Positions 16,971 through 25,339 of a stretch of DNA of 38,745 bases are shown in pieces. How positions within the stretch are numbered: position 1 is the first letter of the stretch; every line of letters begins with the position of its first letter. Location: positions 1 through 38,745 of the forward strand of contig NZ_BFFP01000027.1 of the NCBI RefSeq assembly GCF_003864415.1, read 5' to 3'. Source of the DNA: Ligilactobacillus salitolerans (GTDB lineage Bacteria; Bacillota; Bacilli; Lactobacillales; Lactobacillaceae). Made by a program: the position numbers and the translations under genes. The notes under the pieces are model-generated. The model was not told the DNA's origin. It worked only from the letters and a program-made list of their open reading frames with translations, and searched no databases.

Positions 16971-17729
16971 ATGGGACGTTTAGATAACAAAGTAGCAATC
17001 GTAACTGGTGCAGGTTCTGGTATGGGCAAGGCCATCGCTGCAGAATACGCTCAAGAAGGAGCCAAGGTCATTTTAGCTGATATTAACCAAGAGACGCTTG
17101 AGGCCGTGGCAGAGGAAATTAAGGCAGCCGGTGGAAAGGCAACGATCAGTGTCACCAACATTGCCAACGAAGACGACATCAATGCCATGGTCGCTTTAGC
17201 AACAGACACTTACGGCAGTCTCGATATTTTAGTCAATAATGCAGGGATCATGGATAACTTCACTACTGTGGGCAATGTCAGCAATGAATTATATGACAAA
17301 GTCATCGCCATCAACCTAACTGGCCCATTCAAAGCTGCCCGCGCAGCGATCAACGTCATGGAAAAACAAGAAAACGGCGGTGTGATCGTCAATAACGCTT
17401 CCGTTGGCGGTTTATTCGGCGCTCGCGGCGGTGCTGTCTATGCCATTTCTAAGCATGGCTTGATCGGTTTAACTAAAAATATCGCTGCCACCTATGGTCG
17501 ATTTGGCAAGATCCGTGCCAATGCGATCGCACCAGGTGGTGTTAAGACTAATATCCAAAGCACGATCACAGCTGTTGATCCGTTGGGCGGACAAGCACTG
17601 CAAGCTGCCGGTGAGAGCCCGTTAGGCGAACCAAGTGATATTGCACATCTAGCAACATTCTTGGCCTCTGATGAATCTAGTTTCATCGACGGCGATGTGA
17701 TCAAAGCCGATGGCGGCTGGACGGTTTAA
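16971..17729 (+). CDS. Short-chain dehydrogenase/reductase (classical SDR)
   Basis: NAD(P)-dependent oxidoreductase of 252 residues. It has TGAGSGMG (cofactor loop, residues 12-19), NNAG near 90, the catalytic Ser in NNASVGG, and YAISK as the catalytic Tyr-Lys pair. The Asp in LADIN at the end of strand 2 suggests NAD(H) preference. The C-terminus ADGGWTV is typical of tetrameric SDRs related to acetoin/diacetyl or glucose dehydrogenases, but the substrate cannot be assigned. AGAGGA lies 7 bases before the ATG. It is transcribed alone, with a CcpA site over its promoter and a shared terminator after it. Confidence 0.9.
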   Translation: MGRLDNKVAIVTGAGSGMGKAIAAEYAQEGAKVILADINQETLEAVAEEIKAAGGKATISVTNIANEDDINAMVALATDTYGSLDILVNNAGIMDNFTTVGNVSNELYDKVIAINLTGPFKAARAAINVMEKQENGGVIVNNASVGGLFGARGGAVYAISKHGLIGLTKNIAATYGRFGKIRANAIAPGGVKTNIQSTITAVDPLGGQALQAAGESPLGEPSDIAHLATFLASDESSFIDGDVIKADGGWTV

Positions 17730-17760
17730 ACTACCTTTATAAAACATCAACCTAAATCGT

Positions 17761-17808
17761 AAAAATGCGTCGCCTCAGTGTTTTAGTCTTCTGGGGCGAC
17801 GCATTTTC
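17761..17808. terminator. Bidirectional terminator between the SDR and sugar MFS genes
   Basis: AAAATGCGTCGCC / GGCGACGCATTTT, 13-bp perfect arms with A and T tracts on either side, between convergent genes. Confidence 0.9.
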
Positions 17809-17836
17809 TGTCTGTTTTTATCAGGAAAATTCTTGC

Positions 17837-19210
17837 TTATTGCCTTTTAGCTGCCTGATACTTCTCCGCTAGTTTAGTTGTCTCCAAAATCAAGGCTGTC
17901 AAAATCAGGGAAAGAATGTTAGTTAACGCAAAAATTGCAAAGACATTTGCCACACCCCATGCACTCAGCATGATCGGGAAAATCAAACTGACAACAAAGT
18001 TAGTGACCCACGAAACCATTGTAGCAAGCGCCATGAAATTTGCTTTAACATGAGAGGGAAAAATTTCCGACATCATCAGCCAGGTGATCGGGCTAACAAC
18101 GCCCTGTTGAGTAGCCAAAAATAGCATTAGCAAAAGCAGCACGACAATATTGACAAATGTCTGCTGGCCCCAGTTGACATGCATAACTGTAAACAGCAAA
18201 GTCAAACAGACCGCATTACCAGTCAAGCCCCCCAGCAAGAGCCGCTGGTGTTTAAATCTCGTACTGAGTCTCGTCCCTGCAATTGCAGCAATCGATGAAG
18301 CCAAACCGATCAGGATATTCCCGTAAAGTGAGGAATTCTGCCCCATCCCAACTTTTTCCAATAAAATCGTCCCATAATACATTGCCACATTGACTCCGGA
18401 GATCTGCTGAATAAAACCAATTAGTGCCCCCGCACCAAGTAAGTAAACGAGCGGCTTGTTGGCAAAAACTTCTCTCCAGGAAATTTTTGTGCCCCGCTCC
18501 TTAGTTTCATCTTGAACTTGCCGTTTCACTCTCCGCTGTTCTTCTACAGAAAATTCTAACGAGTGCAAAATCTGCTGTGCCTGCTCCTTTTTGCCTTGCA
18601 ACAAAGACCAGATCGGACTATCAGGCAGCTTAGCAGTTCCAATCAGCAAAACAATTGCCGGGGCTGCTGCCATCAAGATCATTAGCCGCCACACCGGATG
18701 CCAGCCTGACAAAGTCGTGCCCAGAATAGCGTTAACGATGAAGGCCAGCAACTGGCCGACAACGATTGCGATCGCGTTCCGATTGACATTGCCTGTCCTT
18801 GATCCTACTGGGGAAAGTTCACTCAGATACATCGGCGATAAGTCAGAGGCACTGCCGACCGACAGCCCTAAAATGAAGCGAAATAAAACCAGCACAGATG
18901 CATTCGGTGCTGCCGCACAGCCTAGGGTCGTGACAACAAATAAAAGCGCGATCCATTGCAGCAAAGTACGCCGACCATACCGATCAGCTAATCTGCCGCT
19001 CAAAGCTGCACCTACAGTACAACCCAAAACCAGCGAGCTGGATACGACACCTTGCATCGTCGCTGACAGATCAAATTGATCCGGTAAGCTTAGAAATGAC
19101 AGAGCTCCATTGATCACCCCGGTGTCATAACCAAAAAGAAAACCTCCCAATGCAATAATATAAGCACTAATATTTAAAGAAAAATATTTATTTTCCGCTT
19201 TGTCTCTCAT
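17837..19210 (-). CDS. Sugar MFS transporter (sugar porter family)
   Basis: A 457-residue, 12-helix sugar:proton symporter of the XylE/IolT/AraE type. Motifs are GGFLFGYDTGVINGAL in helix 1, GRLADRYGRR between helices 2 and 3, SELSP after helix 4 (in YLSELSPVGSR), LPDSPIWSL as the PESPRWL equivalent, and IQQISGVNVAMYYG in helix 7. GGAGG lies 7 bases before the ATG. It stands alone and is divergent from the TetR gene. A pentose, hexose or inositol could be the substrate. Confidence 0.9.
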   Translation of the reverse strand: MRDKAENKYFSLNISAYIIALGGFLFGYDTGVINGALSFLSLPDQFDLSATMQGVVSSSLVLGCTVGAALSGRLADRYGRRTLLQWIALLFVVTTLGCAAAPNASVLVLFRFILGLSVGSASDLSPMYLSELSPVGSRTGNVNRNAIAIVVGQLLAFIVNAILGTTLSGWHPVWRLMILMAAAPAIVLLIGTAKLPDSPIWSLLQGKKEQAQQILHSLEFSVEEQRRVKRQVQDETKERGTKISWREVFANKPLVYLLGAGALIGFIQQISGVNVAMYYGTILLEKVGMGQNSSLYGNILIGLASSIAAIAGTRLSTRFKHQRLLLGGLTGNAVCLTLLFTVMHVNWGQQTFVNIVVLLLLMLFLATQQGVVSPITWLMMSEIFPSHVKANFMALATMVSWVTNFVVSLIFPIMLSAWGVANVFAIFALTNILSLILTALILETTKLAEKYQAAKRQ

Positions 19211-19409
19211 TCAATCGCCTCCATTGACATTTCCGCTTCCCGACTGTTCAGCTGAATCTCAACGTTCTCGTGAATTTGAGGACTCCTTTCTCTTATTCAA
19301 ATCTCCCAACTTAATGTTAATAATTTAATTTTAGAATAAGTGATAACTTATGTCTAATATAACGCTAACTACATTTGACACAACAAGCAAAATAGTTTAC
19401 AGCTCAGAC

Positions 19410-19468
19410 TTGCATTATTTAGTAAGTTCATATATTATGAATGAACAAAACAAAATATTCATTCATAA
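19410..19468 (+). promoter_or_regulatory. TetR gene promoter and autoregulatory operator
   Basis: -35 TTGCAT (19410-19415), 17 bp, -10 TATTAT (19433-19438). An inverted repeat with perfect 11-bp arms, TTATGAATGAA (19435-19445) and TTCATTCATAA (19458-19468), covers the -10 and the leader. It is the natural operator for the TetR protein that starts at 19481. The rest of the 19211-19409 gap is the AT-rich promoter region of the divergent sugar carrier, with no site I can support. Confidence 0.8.
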
Positions 19469-19480
19469 AGAGGTGATACT

Positions 19481-20044
19481 TTGGATCAAGAACAACTATT
19501 AGAAGCAGCTCGGACTACCTTTTCGCACCTTGGCTATAAGCAGACCAACGTCGCTAAAATCACTCAGACGGCTGGGATCGCGACCGGCTCGTTCTACAAA
19601 TTTTTTCCTTCAAAAGAAGCCATCTTCCTTAAACTTTTTGATCAAGAAAACGAAGCCTTGCGCACGAACCTAATCAAGAAGCTCGGGCAAGAGGCTGATC
19701 TAGTCCATGGCACAGACTTAATTTTAAGTGTCATTTTTGAACGCGTCAGAGCTAACAAAATTTTACTGGAATGGTACAAACCGGCGATTGGCGCTAAACT
19801 GCACGCCATTTATGCGAAACGAATCGCTAACGATAATTACTTTTTTATGACTTTTACCACCGAATGGCTGGCTGCCCGAATTTCTGAGTTAAATCTAACT
19901 GCTCAGCAGCAAGAACAGATCCACGAATTGCTCGCTTTTATCGAGGTGATCGACAATCATTTGACAGTCGCAGAATTCGAGACTCATTCTAAAACTTTAA
20001 AAGCCATGGTCCGTGCTCAATTGCAAGCGATCTTGGCGAGTTAA
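19481..20044 (+). CDS. TetR/AcrR family transcriptional regulator
   Basis: A 187-residue repressor-type protein. The N-terminal helix-turn-helix is clear: LLEAARTTFSHLGY, then TNVAKITQTAGIATGSFYKFFPSKEAIF, the standard TetR recognition region. The C-terminal two thirds is a helical ligand domain without recognisable specificity. It starts with TTG at 19481, seven bases after AAAGAGG; no ATG is closer. It lies 14 bp before the DUF4097-like gene, so the two are co-transcribed, and it probably represses its own operon through the palindrome at 19435-19468. Confidence 0.92.
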   Translation: MDQEQLLEAARTTFSHLGYKQTNVAKITQTAGIATGSFYKFFPSKEAIFLKLFDQENEALRTNLIKKLGQEADLVHGTDLILSVIFERVRANKILLEWYKPAIGAKLHAIYAKRIANDNYFFMTFTTEWLAARISELNLTAQQQEQIHELLAFIEVIDNHLTVAEFETHSKTLKAMVRAQLQAILAS

Positions 20045-20058
20045 ACAGGAGGAAAAGG

Positions 20059-20742
20059 ATGAAGAAAATGTTACTTTGGACCATTGGAATTGTCGTTGTT
20101 GTGTTACTCATAGCTGGAGGCTTTGCTGTTTTTCTCATGCAAACTGGCCGACGGTTCGACTTTAATACCCAAAAGATGCAGGATCTAACCACTCAAGAAA
20201 TAGCAATCAAAGACACAACACAAAGCATCGACTTGAATTTACGCACAGCCAAGATCAATGTCCAAGCAGGAAAACATGCTTTATTAAAAATCAAGGATGC
20301 TGGCAAAAACGAATTAGAAGTCACTCAAAATACAAAAACACTCTCGCTCAGTCAAGCAAATGCTTTAAAACATCATTTGGAAATCGGCAAAACACCAGAG
20401 ATTACACTGACCGTCCCAGCAAACCAATTGTCTAAAATCAGCGGCGAACTATTAAATGGCACTGTGAAGATCCAAGACCTCAGGCTCCAAAGCTTGCAGC
20501 TGCACCATCACAACGGTACTACAAGAATCAAGAATACAAGACTAGCTCAAAACAGCACCTTGACTAAGGATAACGGTGCCACTGACTTAGATGGTCTAGC
20601 AGTGCCAGGTCTAAATATCACTGTCAAAACCGGCCAGATCACAGTCCACGATAAGAAATTAGGCGGCAAAAAGGAATTCGTCTCCGGGCAGCGACCGCGC
20701 TTCAATATCCGTTCCGGTTCGGGCCAGGTCAAAATCAACTAA
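20059..20742 (+). CDS. Membrane-anchored DUF4097-like protein
   Basis: A 227-residue protein with one N-terminal membrane helix (LLWTIGIVVVVLLIAGGFAV, residues 5-24) and an extracellular part of short alternating beta strands (IDLNLRTAKINVQ, VKIQDLRLQSLQLHHHNGTTRI, LNITVKTGQITVHD). This stacked pattern is that of DUF4097 / putative adhesin domains found near envelope-stress regulators such as LiaG. AGGAGG precedes the ATG. It sits in the TetR operon and is followed after 86 bp by a GlsB-type gene, without a terminator between. A function in envelope sensing is inference. Confidence 0.7.
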   Translation: MKKMLLWTIGIVVVVLLIAGGFAVFLMQTGRRFDFNTQKMQDLTTQEIAIKDTTQSIDLNLRTAKINVQAGKHALLKIKDAGKNELEVTQNTKTLSLSQANALKHHLEIGKTPEITLTVPANQLSKISGELLNGTVKIQDLRLQSLQLHHHNGTTRIKNTRLAQNSTLTKDNGATDLDGLAVPGLNITVKTGQITVHDKKLGGKKEFVSGQRPRFNIRSGSGQVKIN

Positions 20743-20828
20743 TTCAGACCATGTTGCTTTTTCTCACCCGTTAATTCCAGTATACTGGCAGTAGGAATTA
20801 TTAACTCACATTTAGGGAGGAATGTCGC

Positions 20829-21074
20829 ATGCATTGGATCTGGGTCTTGATCGTTGGTGCCATCATTGGTGCGATTGCTGGTGCACTTACCAGTCATGGC
20901 AAATCTATGGGCTGTTTGGCTAACATTATCGCTGGTTTAGTCGGCTCTTCACTGGGGCAAGCATTATTAGGCAACTGGGGACCGCAACTTGCCGGCATGG
21001 CAATTATCCCTTCAATTGTCGGTGCGGTGATCATTGTCTGGATCGTCGCTTGGATCGTTGGCAAAACAAGCTGA
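20829..21074 (+). CDS. GlsB/YeaQ/YmgE family stress-response membrane protein
   Basis: An 81-residue, glycine-rich protein made of three hydrophobic segments (WIWVLIVGAIIGAIAGAL, CLANIIAGLVGSSLGQALLG, IIPSIVGAVIIVWIVAWIVG). It is the family formerly called transglycosylase-associated proteins, often linked to general stress. AGGAGG lies 6 bases before the ATG. A palindrome CCAGTATACTGG (20777-20788) containing a TATACT hexamer lies upstream and may be its promoter or an operator. A strong terminator follows. Confidence 0.85.
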   Translation: MHWIWVLIVGAIIGAIAGALTSHGKSMGCLANIIAGLVGSSLGQALLGNWGPQLAGMAIIPSIVGAVIIVWIVAWIVGKTS

Positions 21075-21120
21075 TTTGAGCTTTAATTTGTCAACCTAGC
21101 CAGGTTTAATCCGCCAACAC

Positions 21121-21156
21121 TGACGGTTCCTTTCATTTTGGGAACCGTCTTTTTTT
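21121..21156 (+). terminator. Terminator after the GlsB-type gene
   Basis: GACGGTTCC / GGAACCGTC arms with a ~10-base loop and seven Ts. Confidence 0.9.
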
Positions 21157-21181
21157 GCAACGTTGCCAATCTTTACTACGC

Positions 21182-21247
21182 AAAAAAGCCATTAAACCCC
21201 AGGCGACTAAGAAGTTTTCCTAATCGCTTGAAGGTTCAATAGCTTTT
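21182..21247 (-). terminator. Long terminator of the cellobiose-type EIIC gene
   Basis: Minus strand AAAAGCTATTGAACC pairs with GGTTTAATGGCTTTT (wobbles only), and a second inner helix, CAAGCGATTAGGA with TCTTAGTCGCCTG, extends it. A T-tract follows. Confidence 0.85.
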
Positions 21248-21274
21248 ATTTGTTGTTTTTGGTTAAAACAAGGC

Positions 21275-22636
21275 TTAAGCTTGTTCTGCTGCCAAGTTAG
21301 CTTGTTCCTGTGCCAAAAGCTTGCGGTCATAGATACGAGCAAATGGGTAGTAGACCAAGCCTGCAGCAATCACGTTCACGAAAGCCAAGATAACAGAAGG
21401 AATATCGCCACCTGTACCAAGGAAAGCACCAATACCAACTGGTGATGGCCATGGCATCTGAGCGATGATCTGATGAGTGATACCAAGCTTAATTGACCAA
21501 TATGTCAATGATGATGTTACAACTGGGGCCAACATAAATGGAATTGCCAGATATGGGTTGTAAACAACTGGTGCCCCAAAGATAATTGGTTCGTTAATAT
21601 TGAAGAAGGCTGGTGCGATAGCCGCACGTCCCAGAACCTTCAATTGAGCTGATTTAGCCATGAAGGTCATGAAGAATACCAAGCCCAAAGTAGCACCGGA
21701 ACCACCAATGATAACGAACATGTTGTTGAATTCACCGGCAAAGACCATGTGTGCACCTTGTGAGTTTAAGGTCAAGTTATTCAGGGTAATTGGTGTGATA
21801 AAAGCACCGATGATGTTGGCACCGTGAATACCCAAAACCCACAGCAAGGAGATCAGTAATTCGATCACAACGACACCTAACCAGCTATTGGTCAAGTTAG
21901 TAACAAAGCCAAACGGCAAAGCAATTACATTGTAAATATCTGTGTTTAAAGCAACCAAGATACCTTCGATAAGTAACACAACAAATGCGATCACGAATGT
22001 TGGGATCAAGGCCGTAAAGGACTTAGCAACACCAGCAGGAACTTGTTCTGGCATGCGGATAACCCAGTTCTTCTTAACGATCAGTTGGTAAATCTTAACA
22101 GCAAGCAAAGCCATGATGATCCCAGTAAAGATACCGGCTGTACCCAAGCGTGCTAAACCGCCGTCACCAGCTCTCCAGCCGTTAACAACTGTTTCAGTTG
22201 CGTTGCTGACACTCAATACTTTAACCATGCCGCCCTTGATAACTAATTCTGGAATAGTCATGAAGTAAGCAAAAACAGCTAATAAAGCACCGTTAACTGG
22301 ATCAATGTTGAGTTTTTCTTCATCGCGGATGATCCGAGTATATTCATACCCGATCACGATCGTGAAGTACAGTGCCAAGATCCCCATCGTTGTCTTATTA
22401 GCAACCATGTACAAATCAGTAATTTTCACAAAAGTCGCATTAAAGAAACCTGTTAAGCCTGTAAAAACTGTTGGCAAAATGTTCAAAACCAAGAACATCG
22501 ACCCAACGATCGTAAATGGAATTGATGCTAAACCAGCAGCCATGATTGCACGAACGATCCGAGTAGCAGCCAATTTACCCATTGGCCCCATAATTTTGCT
22601 ATTCAAAAACGCCATGAACTTATTATCTTCGCCCAT
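21275..22636 (-). CDS. PTS lactose/cellobiose-type EIIC permease (orphan)
   Basis: A 453-residue membrane permease of the lactose-cellobiose PTS class. Features seen are the family N-terminus MAFLNSKIMGPMGKLAATR, multiple membrane helices, and the conserved NINEPIIFGAPVVYNP segment that forms the sugar and phosphate site. Cognate EIIA and EIIB genes are absent, so it must borrow them. The start MGEDNKF at 22636 follows AAAGGGG; a start nine codons earlier would precede that site. Its promoter has a cre and an operator-like TTGGTACCA shared with the 6-phospho-beta-glucosidase gene at 27675, which argues for a beta-glucoside substrate. Confidence 0.9.
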   Translation of the reverse strand: MGEDNKFMAFLNSKIMGPMGKLAATRIVRAIMAAGLASIPFTIVGSMFLVLNILPTVFTGLTGFFNATFVKITDLYMVANKTTMGILALYFTIVIGYEYTRIIRDEEKLNIDPVNGALLAVFAYFMTIPELVIKGGMVKVLSVSNATETVVNGWRAGDGGLARLGTAGIFTGIIMALLAVKIYQLIVKKNWVIRMPEQVPAGVAKSFTALIPTFVIAFVVLLIEGILVALNTDIYNVIALPFGFVTNLTNSWLGVVVIELLISLLWVLGIHGANIIGAFITPITLNNLTLNSQGAHMVFAGEFNNMFVIIGGSGATLGLVFFMTFMAKSAQLKVLGRAAIAPAFFNINEPIIFGAPVVYNPYLAIPFMLAPVVTSSLTYWSIKLGITHQIIAQMPWPSPVGIGAFLGTGGDIPSVILAFVNVIAAGLVYYPFARIYDRKLLAQEQANLAAEQA

Positions 22637-22683
22637 ATTATTTTTCCCCTTTAGTAACGTCACTTGTACTGACGCTTTTTTTA

Positions 22684-22784
22684 AAGTTAAGCAACATAAT
22701 TATTGTTTGCGATTACATTTCTAAAAATAAAAAATTGCAAGTTCTCAATAATCCATGTCCTCAATAACTTCAGTTGCTTAACTT
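22684..22784 (-). promoter_or_regulatory. EIIC leader RNA: 12-bp inverted repeat spanning 101 nt
   Basis: AAGTTAAGCAAC at 22684-22695 and its exact complement GTTGCTTAACTT at 22773-22784 enclose 77 bases of the leader. No terminator T-tract follows on the transcribed strand, so attenuation in the usual sense is not shown. Confidence 0.55.
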
Positions 22785-22790
22785 ATCAAA

Positions 22791-22823
22791 CTAATAATTG
22801 CAATAAGTATTTCCGCGCTTCAA
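22791..22823 (-). CDS. Possible 10-residue leader peptide before EIIC
   Basis: AAGGAGG (22830-22836) is followed after six bases by TTG and a ten-codon frame, MKRGNTYCNY, ending in TAG six bases before the inverted repeat arm at 22784. The ribosome site is excellent, yet no annotated gene uses it, which is why a translated leader is suggested. The peptide itself shows no informative codon bias. Confidence 0.4.
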   Translation of the reverse strand: MKRGNTYCNY

Positions 22824-22845
22824 AATTAACCTCCTTCCCAACAAA

Positions 22846-22902
22846 TTAAAGCGCTTTATTTCCTACAGACATAATTATAATATGTTGGTACCATTTTTAC
22901 AA
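22846..22902 (-). promoter_or_regulatory. EIIC promoter, operator-like TTGGTACCA and cre
   Basis: Minus strand -35 TTGTAA (22897-22902), 17 bp, -10 TATAAT (22874-22879). TTGGTACCA (22885-22893) fills the spacer and cre TTAAAGCGCTTTAT (22846-22859) covers the region just after the start point. Confidence 0.7.
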
Positions 22903-22993
22903 GTGCCTTTAAATTATTTTCTTGGTAAATTTGTTGACAGACAAGAAACATCGATTCAAAGCGTTTTTGAACAAGGAAACTTCATTATCCACT

Positions 22994-23042
22994 AAAAAGC
23001 AGAGCCAAAAATCCGTAGTCTGGATTCTTTACTCTGCTTTTT
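22994..23042 (-). terminator. Terminator of the mannose-PTS/serine hydrolase operon
   Basis: Minus strand AAAAAGCAGAGTAAAGAATCC pairs with GGATTTTTGGCTCTGCTTTTT, overlapping the hydrolase stop codon. Confidence 0.85.
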
Positions 23043-24048
23043 AAAATGCCCGGTAAAACTGTTTGATTGCCTGAAGACGCCAAGACAACCACCTTGTATT
23101 GGCCCGGCTGGGGTAGACCCGATTGGTTAGACAGACAAAAGCTGTTTTTTTGGTCAAGTTCAGGGCAATTGAAGTCCCTGTAAAGCCGGTATGCCACACC
23201 TTAAAATCTGGGTCATCCGGCTGACCCCAAAGTTTCCAGCCTAAGGTACGACCGTAAAGACAATGCTTCTTCAATAACTCAAAAATTGACGGAGACAAAA
23301 CTTCTGATCCTTGATAACTTCCATTATTCAATAGCATTTGTACAAAATGAACTAAGTCATCCAGCGTCGAAAACAGCCCGGCATGTCCACTAACGCCTCC
23401 AAGTATATTGGCTTTTTCATCGTGAACCTGGCCGCGAATGATCCCGCCGCGTTCCGGCTGATACTCAGTTGGAACATATAAACGTTTCGGATATTGGGTC
23501 GGGTTAAACCCAGTATCTTGCATTTCTAACGGCTTAAAGATGTTTGTCTCAAGGCTCTGAGATAAGCTTCCATCAATTTGTTGGATGATCCAGCCCAGTA
23601 AAATAAAACCCAGGTCTGAATATACCATCCGCGTACTAGGCTGCGACTTTAGAGAAGCATTCTTAACTGCTTGGATCAAGCTTGTTTTGTCCAAGGCTGA
23701 AGCATTTGGCAAATCCGCCGGCAAGCCGCTGTCATGCAGCAAAAGCTGTTCGATCGTGATACGCGGGTACTTTAGTCCTGTTAGAAACTGACCTGCTTGA
23801 TCATTTAGTGCCAGCTTTTTTTCTGCAAGCAGTTGAAAGATCCTCGTGGCAGTACCAACCACCTTGGTCAAAGAGGCTAAGTCATAAAGCATTCCAGGCT
23901 TCAAAGGAATGCTGTCGCTCCCGCTCCCTTGAACACCGTCATAAAAGGTTTGCACCTTGCCTTTGGCCGCCACTGCCAGCGAAACCCCATAAATAGCGTG
24001 ATCCTCTTGGGCTTTTTGCATAATTTGTATCAGCTCATGCATTTTCAT
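23041..24048 (-). CDS. Serine hydrolase of the beta-lactamase/class C (PBP4*-like) family
   Basis: A 335-residue protein with the SxxK motif SLTK near residue 58, the YxN-equivalent YSD near 145, and HTGFTG near 288 in place of KTG. No signal peptide or membrane segment is seen, so it is probably cytoplasmic. It starts 7 bp after the EIIA stop and is the last gene of a mannose-family PTS operon. The placement suggests it acts on the imported phosphosugar or an acylated/peptidyl derivative, similar in outline to ybbE next to the MurNAc PTS genes of Bacillus subtilis. The MKM start follows AAGAAG; the second Met is possible. Confidence 0.85.
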   Translation of the reverse strand: MKMHELIQIMQKAQEDHAIYGVSLAVAAKGKVQTFYDGVQGSGSDSIPLKPGMLYDLASLTKVVGTATRIFQLLAEKKLALNDQAGQFLTGLKYPRITIEQLLLHDSGLPADLPNASALDKTSLIQAVKNASLKSQPSTRMVYSDLGFILLGWIIQQIDGSLSQSLETNIFKPLEMQDTGFNPTQYPKRLYVPTEYQPERGGIIRGQVHDEKANILGGVSGHAGLFSTLDDLVHFVQMLLNNGSYQGSEVLSPSIFELLKKHCLYGRTLGWKLWGQPDDPDFKVWHTGFTGTSIALNLTKKTAFVCLTNRVYPSRANTRWLSWRLQAIKQFYRAF

Positions 24049-24055
24049 TCACTTC

Positions 24056-24472
24056 TTACGTTTCATCTTCGTCATCATCTGCGGCGACTTTCTCTTTAAC
24101 ATTAGTGATCCCTTGCACGCCCATCGAGAGGAGTTGATTCAAGTCCAGCTTATCACCCAACAGCTGCTGATTGCTAAATTCGATCACCATCGGCAGGTTG
24201 ATTCCTGTCACAATTTCTATTTGCGGAAATTGTGACAGGAGTTGAACCGCTACATTGGAGGGAGTCCCCCCTAAAAGATCTAAAGCTAGCAGTACTTCTT
24301 GTTCGGGGGAGCTTTTCTTTAGTTCAACTTCCAATTTTTTTTGCAAGTCTGCCGGCCCCATTTCGGGAGTCAGTCCATAGGCACAAGCACCTGGGATCTT
24401 ACCCACTATCAACTCGGCGCTCTCCAATAATTCTTTGGCAAATAAACCATGACTCACTAGGATCAGTCTCAT
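24056..24472 (-). CDS. PTS mannose-family EIIA
   Basis: A 138-residue phosphocarrier. The phospho-accepting His is in LVSHGLFAKEL at residue 8, and LLALDLLGGTPSNVA is the family GGTP loop. GGAG 8 bases upstream fixes the start at MRLILVSHG rather than seven codons earlier. The acidic tail (ADDDEDET) is unusual but resembles that of the EIIC here. It receives phosphate from HPr and passes it to EIIB (26228). Confidence 0.92.
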   Translation of the reverse strand: MRLILVSHGLFAKELLESAELIVGKIPGACAYGLTPEMGPADLQKKLEVELKKSSPEQEVLLALDLLGGTPSNVAVQLLSQFPQIEIVTGINLPMVIEFSNQQLLGDKLDLNQLLSMGVQGITNVKEKVAADDDEDET

Positions 24473-24520
24473 TTGTACAGCTCCTTTGCTCAAATTTCAA
24501 CTCAGACACACTCAATATTC

Positions 24521-25339
24521 TTAAGATGCCTTGCCCAAAATACCAAGGGCCGAACAGACCACAGCCACAACGATCACAATAAAAATTGCCTTGGTCGAAG
24601 TCATCTTCTTTTTGCCCAAAAGCCAATAAATCAAGGCGACGATCACCGCCGGGACCAGCTTCGGCAAAATCATGTCAATTTCATTTTGCAAGTCGACTGT
24701 TACTTTACCAATATGAGCGACGAATGGGACTTTAACGTTGACTAGAGTTGCCACCAATGCTCCAACGACATAAACTCCTAGTAAAATTGCTGCATCAGTC
24801 AAAGCGCTGAGCTGCCCGCGCATCCGCGTCACCAAGTTCGTTCCTTCTTTATATGCCAAAGGAAGCTGGATCCAACGAATATACATGACAATAAAGTTTA
24901 CGATCAGCCATAAAAGAAGACCAAAAGGATTTTTTTGAATTGCCATATTAGCCGCGATCGCACCCATGATCGCAGGGATCAATGAAGCAAAAATAGAGTC
25001 GCCGATCGCCGCAAATGGACCCATCAACCCGGTTTTTAGACCAGAGACAGTTTCAAGCGAGCCGATCCCCTCTTTTTCTTCAAGTGCCAAGTCGATCCCA
25101 GTGATCATTGTATTCACATAGGGGTTAGTGTTAAAAAATTGATTATGTGCTTTCATCGCTGCCTTAAGTTCGGGGGTATGATCGCCATACAATTTTCGCA
25201 GCTGGGGCAAGATAATAAATAAGTACCCTGAACCTTGCATCTTTTCATAATTCCAGCCCAGCTGATTGCCAAAAAGATTCCGCCGATTAACCTGGCGAAA
25301 GTCCTTTTTCTTTAACTTATAATCAGTCTTCGTCGCCAT
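24521..25339 (-). CDS. PTS mannose-family EIID
   Basis: A 272-residue membrane subunit. The N-terminal KDFRQVNRRNLFGNQLGWNYEKMQGSGY block, split around the first Asn, and the GPFAAIGDSIF segment are diagnostic. The start MATKTDYK at 25339 overlaps the end of EIIC by 17 bp, and GAGGAGGG lies at normal distance inside the EIIC gene, so the two are translationally coupled. With EIIC it forms the sugar channel. Confidence 0.93.
   Translation of the reverse strand: MATKTDYKLKKKDFRQVNRRNLFGNQLGWNYEKMQGSGYLFIILPQLRKLYGDHTPELKAAMKAHNQFFNTNPYVNTMITGIDLALEEKEGIGSLETVSGLKTGLMGPFAAIGDSIFASLIPAIMGAIAANMAIQKNPFGLLLWLIVNFIVMYIRWIQLPLAYKEGTNLVTRMRGQLSALTDAAILLGVYVVGALVATLVNVKVPFVAHIGKVTVDLQNEIDMILPKLVPAVIVALIYWLLGKKKMTSTKAIFIVIVVAVVCSALGILGKAS

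Noticed and set aside
22653-22680. Plus-strand terminator CGTCA/TGACG plus T7 before EIIC
   Set aside because: No plus-strand gene ends nearby and the stem has only five pairs; on the transcribed strand it is followed by no T-tract.
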